In this document: positions 59,419-64,000 of the stretch, one piece after another
How positions within the stretch are numbered: position 1 is the first letter of the stretch
Layout: every line of letters starts with the position of its first letter
Source: Mycobacterium sp. IS-836
GTDB taxonomy: Bacteria > Actinomycetota > Actinomycetes > Mycobacteriales > Mycobacteriaceae
Length of the DNA stretch: 64,000 nucleotides
Assembly (NCBI RefSeq): GCF_001954275.1
Contig: NZ_MBEU01000075.1
Span: 62,001 to 126,000 of the forward strand
Direction: 5' to 3'
Translations under genes and position numbers: made by a program
Notes under the pieces: generated by a model
Database searches by the model: none
Seen by the model: the letters and a program-made list of their open reading frames with translations, nothing else
What the model was told of the DNA's origin: nothing

Positions 59419-60018
59419 TCAGGGCCGCTCGAGGTCGAGCAGAACGCGCTTGGCGTCGGGCCCCCCGCGGTATGCACCGACGGCTCCGTCGGACCGGATC
59501 ACCCGGTGGCACGGCACGACGATAGGGATCGGGTTGGTCGCGCACGCGGTGCCGACGGCGCGCACCGCCTTGGGGGAGCCGGACAGCCGGGCCAGCGTGG
59601 CATAGCTGGTGGTGCTGCCGTAGCCGATATCGGCATTGAGGCGTTCCAGCACCGTGCGCCGAAACCCTTGCGACAGCGACCAGTCCAGCGCAACCTCGAA
59701 GCTCCGCCGCCGGCCGGCGAAGAACTCCTCGAGTTGCCGCGCGACCGGATCCAGCCGCGCGGGCGCCTCCAGCACTCGCGGGCTGACGCGGGCAGCGAGG
59801 TTCTGCAGCACCGCGTCGCGGCTTTCGTTGGCGAACGCGACCCGCAGCAAGCCGAGGGGGGTCGCCGCCAACAGCAGTGGGCCGACAGCGGAATCCACTG
59901 TGCGATAGGCGATGTCGAGTAGATCGCTGTTCTGGGCGTCCTGTTCCAGGCGCGCGTGCAGCCGCTTGAGATGGGCCGGGTCAACCGGGAAGTGCCGGGA
60001 CAGGCTTGGTGTGGTCAT
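59419..60018 (-). CDS. Methylated-DNA-protein cysteine methyltransferase (AGT/OGT), copy 1
   Basis: 199 residues from ATG 60018. The acceptor-Cys motif IVVPCHRVIRSDG and helix-turn-helix region YGSTTSYATLARLSGSPKA are canonical. The N-terminal domain (SAVGPLLLAATPLGLLRVAF) is an Ada-type methyltransferase N-lobe; a leading extension of about 40 residues is extra. It repairs O6-alkylguanine. ATGA overlap couples it to the ECF sigma factor upstream, a pairing seen in other actinobacteria. A second such gene lies 1.4 kb away on the other strand. Confidence 0.92.
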   Translation of the reverse strand: MTTPSLSRHFPVDPAHLKRLHARLEQDAQNSDLLDIAYRTVDSAVGPLLLAATPLGLLRVAFANESRDAVLQNLAARVSPRVLEAPARLDPVARQLEEFFAGRRRSFEVALDWSLSQGFRRTVLERLNADIGYGSTTSYATLARLSGSPKAVRAVGTACATNPIPIVVPCHRVIRSDGAVGAYRGGPDAKRVLLDLERP

Positions 60019-60521
60019 CGATTTTCCCTTGTGTTGTCGAGAAGCGGATAGGTGCGTCGGAGTGTGGCGATCCCGTCGGCGGCGGCGCGCCGGGCGGCGG
60101 CCTCGCTGCTGTCGAGGATCAGCGCGATCTCCGCATAAGGAAGGCCGGCCAGGTAGTGATAAGCCACGGCGTGGCGCTGTTTGGGTGGTAATGCGCCCAC
60201 CGCGGTGTCCAAGTCGAGGTCGTGGCGATCTGTCCGGTCGGGGGCGGGGACATCGGGCGGGTCGGCGACCGGGATGGCCCGGCGTGATGCTGTGCGGGTG
60301 ATGTCGATGGCCTTGCGATGCGCGATCGTCACCAGCCATGCCTCGATGTTGGCGTCGGACGGCAGCCGCGGGTAGGCCTTCAAGGCGGCCAGGAAGGTGT
60401 CCGACCATGCGTCATCGGCATCGCTGTGGCCGACCACCGCGCGGACCACGCGCAGCACCGTGGCGCCGTGCCGTGCCACGACGGCCTCGAACGGCGGCTT
60501 CGGATGCTGGTGGGCCGTCAC
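60015..60521 (-). CDS. ECF sigma factor linked to alkylation repair
   Basis: About 168 residues from GTG 60521; in-frame sequence extends to a TTG at 60584 but no ribosome site favours it. Region 2: VLRVVRAVVGHSDADDAWSD and IEAWLVTIAHRKAIDITR. Region 4: LPPKQRHAVAYHYLAGLPYA and EIALILDSSEAAARRAAADG. No anti-sigma gene follows; the next gene (ATGA overlap) is a methyltransferase, so the sigma factor may be controlled by alkylation or may drive the repair genes itself. The divergent promoter region to the gene at 60606 is about 84 bases long. Confidence 0.85.
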   Translation of the reverse strand: MTAHQHPKPPFEAVVARHGATVLRVVRAVVGHSDADDAWSDTFLAALKAYPRLPSDANIEAWLVTIAHRKAIDITRTASRRAIPVADPPDVPAPDRTDRHDLDLDTAVGALPPKQRHAVAYHYLAGLPYAEIALILDSSEAAARRAAADGIATLRRTYPLLDNTRENR

Positions 60522-60605
60522 CCCGGCATCACCGGCAGGCTCGGGTATGCATTCGCGCTCCTCCGTACGGATTAAACAACTCAACTATGAAGACGTCGGC
60601 GCGCC

Positions 60606-61331
60606 ATGGAATGTGAGAAACGATTGGATCCGCCGCGCCTGGGCACCCTGGTGTCCGTGCAGACGGTCGAGTACGCCCCGGAACGATTGGCCGATGTTTA
60701 CGGCGACGCGACGCAACCCGCGGTCTTGCTGTGGCACGGCATGCAGTCCGATGCGCGCACCGTCGTACGGCCCCTTGCCGGTTTGCTCGCCGGCCACGGC
60801 GTTGCGGTGGTCGTCCCGGATTGGAACTCCCATGCTCACGACGGCGGCCGCGCGGACTTGTTGCGATCGGTGGACTTCGTCCGGCAGCGAGCCAGCGACA
60901 CGGGCGGCATCCTGCTTGTCGGGTGGTCTCTGGGAGGCGCGGCCGCGGCGGGCCTGGCAGTCGAGGCCGGACGGTTCGAAATCGTTGTCGCCCATACGGT
61001 TTGCCTCGCAGGCGCTTTCATGGTCCCCGATCCCATTTCGGGTCGGACCCTCACCGAGGAAGTTCCTTCTGCGCGTGTCGGGGCGCCATTCACTTTGTTG
61101 CACGGTCTCGCGGACGACGCGGTGCCGGTGGCAGCGAGCAGGGCCTTCGCCAACGGCCTTCAACGCATCGGCTGGCCGGTGGATTTGGTGGAGTTGGAAG
61201 CCGATCATGGGTCGATCGCCGGCGCGGTGTACGACCCGCTCGCCGATCGCTACGAGCCGGCGGAGGGCGGAGCGGCCCAGCAGGTGGCAGCCGAGGTCGC
61301 CGCTCGGATCGCAGCGATACTCGGTCGTTGA
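60606..61331 (+). CDS. Dienelactone-hydrolase-like alpha/beta hydrolase
   Basis: 241 residues. Early LLWHGMQSDARTVVRPLAGL, nucleophile GWSLGGAAAAG (GxSxG), TLLHGLADDAVPVAASRAFA (acid) and ELEADHGSIAG (His) fit the DLH/BAAT-like hydrolase fold. Substrate unknown. ATG 60606 is used, though no strong ribosome site is visible and GTG 60654 is possible. It lies 52 bases before the second methyltransferase gene, probably in one operon with it. Confidence 0.82.
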   Translation: MECEKRLDPPRLGTLVSVQTVEYAPERLADVYGDATQPAVLLWHGMQSDARTVVRPLAGLLAGHGVAVVVPDWNSHAHDGGRADLLRSVDFVRQRASDTGGILLVGWSLGGAAAAGLAVEAGRFEIVVAHTVCLAGAFMVPDPISGRTLTEEVPSARVGAPFTLLHGLADDAVPVAASRAFANGLQRIGWPVDLVELEADHGSIAGAVYDPLADRYEPAEGGAAQQVAAEVAARIAAILGR

Positions 61332-61383
61332 TCGATCTCACGCTTCCGGCTCGGTCGTCGTTTACCCAGAAGGAGGGAAAACG

Positions 61384-61896
61384 ATGACAACACGACACAC
61401 GGTGATCGATAGCCCACTGGGCGAGCTGACACTCGTCGCCAACGGCGACGCCCTGACCGGCGTGTACTTCCGGCATCACTGGCACCCGCCCACGACGGAC
61501 ACGCTGGGCAACTACGTCGAGGCAACCGCCGACGAGTTGTTCGATCGCACCAAGAACCAGCTCGACGAATACCTCGCCGGGAAGCGGACCGAATTCGAGC
61601 TTCCCGTCGTAGCGACCGGCGACCCGAACGATCGGCGAATCTGGGATCTGCTCCCCGATATCGCCTACGGCCAGACCGCTACCTACGGCGAGTTGGCTGC
61701 CAAATTGGCCGACGGCACCACCGCATATGACGTCGGCCAAGCCGTCGGGCGCAACCCGCTCAGCATCGTGGTGCCTTGCCATCGCGTCGTCGGAAAGAAC
61801 GGTGCCCTAACCGGTTACGCTGGCGGCCTGAAGCGCAAGCGATTCCTGCTGGACCTCGAGGAGCCGGCGCCCGCGGCGGCCGGTAGGTTGTTTTGA
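61384..61896 (+). CDS. ogt: Methylated-DNA-protein cysteine methyltransferase (OGT), copy 2
   Basis: 170 residues, the standard Ogt length. ATG 61384 has GGAGGG nine bases upstream. VIDSPLGELTLVANGDAL, YGQTATYGELAAKLADG and IVVPCHRVVGKNGALTGYAG hold the N-lobe, helix-turn-helix and acceptor Cys. M. tuberculosis Ogt is similar. Its stop shares a base with the next start (TGATG), so it is coupled to the 2OG-Fe(II) oxygenase. Two divergent acceptor-Cys proteins within 2.5 kb suggest a specialised alkylation-defence locus. Confidence 0.94.
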   Translation: MTTRHTVIDSPLGELTLVANGDALTGVYFRHHWHPPTTDTLGNYVEATADELFDRTKNQLDEYLAGKRTEFELPVVATGDPNDRRIWDLLPDIAYGQTATYGELAAKLADGTTAYDVGQAVGRNPLSIVVPCHRVVGKNGALTGYAGGLKRKRFLLDLEEPAPAAAGRLF

Positions 61897-62609
61897 TGCC
61901 GTCGACGTGGCGCCGGCGCGTCGACGCCGCCGACTGGGACGCGGTCGCCGCGGAAATGGACGATGTCGGCGGCGCACTGCTCCCACGGCTGCTCACCGCA
62001 CGCGAGTGTGGCAAGGTCCGTGATCTCTATCGCGACGACGGGCTTTTTCGCGCGACGATCGACATGGGTCGGCACCGCTACGGGCAAGGCGAATACCGCT
62101 ACTTCAAACAGCCCTACCCGCACCCGATCGAAGCGCTGAAGCAAGCTCTCTACCCCCGGCTGCTACCGATCGCCCGCGACTGGTGGACCAAACTGCGCCG
62201 CGAGGCCCCGTGGCCCGACACCCTCGACGAATGGCTGGAAATGTGCCATCGCGCCGGTCAAACCAAGCCCACCGCTCTGATGCTCAAGTACGGGCCGGGG
62301 GACTGGAACGCCCTGCACCGAGACCTCTACGGAGACCTGGTCTTTCCGCTTCAGGTCGTCATCAACCTCAACGAGCCGGGCGCAACGCACACGGGTGGCG
62401 AATTCCTGCTCGTCGAGCAGCGGCCCCGGGCACAGTCACGCGGCACCGCCACGACGCTGCCGCACGGCCACGGCTACATCTTCACCACCAGAGAACGACC
62501 GGTCCGCTCGACCCGGGGATGGTCGGCCGCCCCGGTCCGCCACGGAGTGTCGGCGGTCCGCTCCGGCGAGCGCTACACCCTCGGATTGATCTTTCACGAC
62601 GCCGCCTGA
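61896..62609 (+). CDS. 2OG-Fe(II) oxygenase of the Oxygenase-NA family (putative oxidative DNA demethylase)
   Basis: 237 residues from ATG 61896 (TGATG overlap with ogt); a TTG three bases earlier is unlikely. The metal ligands appear as LHRDLYGDLVFPL (His-x-Asp) and PVRHGVSAV (His), with GERYTLGLIFHD (2OG-binding Arg). PYPHPIEALKQALYP and ALMLKYGPGDWN are typical of the bacterial family annotated as oxidative demethylation of alkylated nucleic acid. It likely removes lesions by hydroxylating methyl groups, complementing the methyltransferases. Confidence 0.88.
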   Translation: MPSTWRRRVDAADWDAVAAEMDDVGGALLPRLLTARECGKVRDLYRDDGLFRATIDMGRHRYGQGEYRYFKQPYPHPIEALKQALYPRLLPIARDWWTKLRREAPWPDTLDEWLEMCHRAGQTKPTALMLKYGPGDWNALHRDLYGDLVFPLQVVINLNEPGATHTGGEFLLVEQRPRAQSRGTATTLPHGHGYIFTTRERPVRSTRGWSAAPVRHGVSAVRSGERYTLGLIFHDAA

Positions 62610-62631
62610 AAGCCGCTTCGCTTCGGGCACC

Positions 62632-63306
62632 ATGTTGCTCATGGAGCTTTACGACGTCATGCGCACCACGCCCGCTGTGCGCGAATTCACCGACGATCCA
62701 CTTCCCGACGAGATTCTCGAACGGATCCTCGATAGCGCCCGCTTCGCGCCGACAGGCGGTAACCGGCAGGGCGTGCGCGTCGTCGTGCTTCGCGATCGGC
62801 ACAGCCGGTCAGCGTTGGCGGACCTGGGGCTTACCGCCGCCCGCCGCTACACCGCCCAGCTCGCCAACGGCGAGTCACCGTGGAATCCGTTGCAGCCCAG
62901 TGCCGTAGACCGGTCAACGATCGAGGCGACCGAGCCACCGCCGCAGATGTCGGCCCCGCTGCGCGAAGCGCCCGTGACGCTGGTGGTCTGCCTCGATCTC
63001 GCCGTCGTCGCCGCAACCGATCAAGCTCTCGATCGGATCGCCGTGGTACCCGGGGCGTCGGTGTACCCGTTCGTGTGGAACGTGTTGCTGGCCGCGCGCA
63101 ACGAGGGCTACGGCGGCGTGCTCACAACAATGGCCGTGGCCGAGGAGCCGCGCGTCAAAGAGCTGCTCGGGGTGCCCGACACGTTCGCCGTCGCCGCGAT
63201 CCTGCCGTTGGGCAAACCGGTTCGCGAGGTGACGAAGCTGCGGCGACGGCCCGTCGCCGAGTTCGCTACCCGTGAGCGCTTCGACGGTCCGCCCTTCGCT
63301 GGCTGA
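62632..63306 (+). CDS. Nitroreductase family FMN-dependent oxidoreductase
   Basis: 224 residues. The N-terminal MRTTPAVREFTDDPLPDEIL and DSARFAPTGGNRQGVRVVVL carry the FMN-binding Arg and Ser/Thr-Gly-Asn residues of the family. The C-terminal loop YGGVLTTMAVAEEP is also typical. It reduces nitro groups, quinones or other substrates with NAD(P)H. It lies 22 bases after the 2OG oxygenase gene, so it may share its transcript. Two in-frame ATGs (62632, 62641) are possible starts. Confidence 0.87.
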   Translation: MLLMELYDVMRTTPAVREFTDDPLPDEILERILDSARFAPTGGNRQGVRVVVLRDRHSRSALADLGLTAARRYTAQLANGESPWNPLQPSAVDRSTIEATEPPPQMSAPLREAPVTLVVCLDLAVVAATDQALDRIAVVPGASVYPFVWNVLLAARNEGYGGVLTTMAVAEEPRVKELLGVPDTFAVAAILPLGKPVREVTKLRRRPVAEFATRERFDGPPFAG

Positions 63307-63354
63307 ACAAGGCGGCGTGCGCGCGCCGGAATGGCTCTCGGTACGCTGGAACGG

Positions 63355-64000
63355 ATGTGTGGAGCCACCGGTGAGGTGCGACTCGACGGCCGCGTCCCAG
63401 ATGTAGCGGCGGTAGCAGCGATGGCTGAGGTCATGGCGCCGCGAGGGCCGGACGGGGCGGGCGCCTGGTCACAAGGGCGTGTTGCCCTGGGTCATCGTCG
63501 CCTCAGAATCATCGATCTGACCGAGCACGGCGCCCAACCAATGGTCGATTCCGACTTGGGCCTGGCGCTGGCCTGGAACGGCTGCATCTACAACTACAAG
63601 GAGCTCCGCCGCGAGCTCGAGGGTTACGGCTACCGTTTCTTTTCCCACAGCGACACAGAGGTGCTGATCAAGGCCTACCACCGGTGGGGCGACGATTTCG
63701 TCAGCCACCTGATGGGGATGTTCGCGTTCGCCATTGTCGAACGCGACAGCGGCCGGGTGTTGTTGGGTCGCGACCGGCTCGGGATCAAGCCCCTGTACTT
63801 GACCGAAAACGATCACCGGATCCGCTTCGCGTCGACTTTGCCGGCGTTGCTTGCCGGGGGTGGCGTGGACACCAGGATCGACCCCGTCGCGCTGCACCAC
63901 TACATGACGTTTCACTCCGTCGTGCCGGCACCGCTGACCATCCTGCGTGGAGTTCGCAAGGTCCCGCCCGCGTCGCTCGTTGCCATCGAGCCCGACGGCA
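63355..64000 (+). CDS. Asparagine-synthase-type glutamine amidotransferase, truncated by window edge
   Basis: 215 codons are visible, open at the right edge. MCGATGEVRLDG puts the catalytic Cys at position 2 of the class II glutaminase domain; MAPRGPDGAGAW, ALGHRRLRIIDL, NGCIYNYKELR and SHSDTEVLIKAYHRWGDDF follow. GRDRLGIKPLYL leads toward the synthetase domain outside the window. The wording is closest to the asparagine-synthase-like amidotransferase of the N-acetylglutaminylglutamine amide osmolyte pathway; ordinary AsnB is the alternative. An ATG at 63331 in another frame is not relevant. Confidence 0.85.
   Translation, partial: MCGATGEVRLDGRVPDVAAVAAMAEVMAPRGPDGAGAWSQGRVALGHRRLRIIDLTEHGAQPMVDSDLGLALAWNGCIYNYKELRRELEGYGYRFFSHSDTEVLIKAYHRWGDDFVSHLMGMFAFAIVERDSGRVLLGRDRLGIKPLYLTENDHRIRFASTLPALLAGGGVDTRIDPVALHHYMTFHSVVPAPLTILRGVRKVPPASLVAIEPDG

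Overview
The window is high-GC actinobacterial DNA and reads as a chromosome segment of a nontuberculous, probably slow-growing Mycobacterium. The evidence is a run of mycobacterial genes (Pks12 C-terminus, LppI, LipT, PncA, FdxA, FabG3, MmpS/MmpL, many TetR/SDR/FadE-type genes), GTG starts, ATGA/GTGA overlaps and DosR- and IdeR-like boxes. No tRNA, rRNA, CRISPR array, insertion sequence or integrase was seen. Species is not assignable from this alone. M. tuberculosis gene names below come from remembered H37Rv gene order and protein sequences, not from a search.

Layout. 1-5.1 kb: end of pks12 and the Rv2047c-like epimerase/phosphohistidine-swivel fusion. 5.1-19.0 kb: an accessory block sitting where M. 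tuberculosis goes directly from Rv2047c to lppI. It holds a minus-strand operon (membrane protein, 34-residue membrane peptide, NorD-like VWA protein, NorQ-like AAA+ ATPase, 42-residue membrane peptide, second copy of the membrane protein, single-pass membrane protein, VOC protein, HadA/HadB-like hydratase). Beside it lie two diaminopentanoate-dehydrogenase-like proteins, three SDRs (one mycofactocin-coupled type), a P450 with a fourth SDR, and two TetR regulators with visible palindromic operators. 19.0-32.3 kb: lppI, lipT, a kinase-like fusion, gluconokinase, a DoxX protein with an apolipoprotein-like repeat tail, pncA, the Rv2042c homologue, an ECF41 sigma factor and a four-gene sugar ABC transporter (Rv2041c-Rv2038c type).

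32.3-64 kb: a DUF3097 protein, an efeUOB iron-uptake operon behind an IdeR-like box, an M42 peptidase, a universal stress protein with a DosR-like box, a meta-cleavage aromatic catabolic operon (FAD hydroxylase, extradiol dioxygenase, FAH-family hydrolase) with a divergent TetR, an acyltransferase, an aldo/keto reductase followed by a decayed epimerase, an acyl-CoA dehydrogenase, a hotdog-like protein, an antiporter, a second universal stress protein, a frameshifted fdxA, a multicopper oxidase, fabG3, a TetR-mmpS-mmpL efflux unit, an esterase, an alkylation-repair cluster (two AGT/OGT proteins, an ECF sigma factor, a 2OG-Fe(II) oxygenase), a nitroreductase and the start of an asparagine-synthase-type amidotransferase.

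The most promising undescribed system is the 5.1-11.2 kb operon. It contains a NorQ/NorD-type metalloenzyme activation pair with no nitric oxide reductase or Rubisco nearby, flanked by two copies of an uncharacterised His/Asp/Glu-rich membrane protein and two membrane micropeptides. The same TGAC-N4-GTCA palindrome lies in its promoter region and in that of the neighbouring dehydrogenase genes. I infer a membrane metallo-oxidoreductase of unknown substrate, with the nearby dehydrogenases, hydratase and possibly the P450 acting in the same catabolic route.
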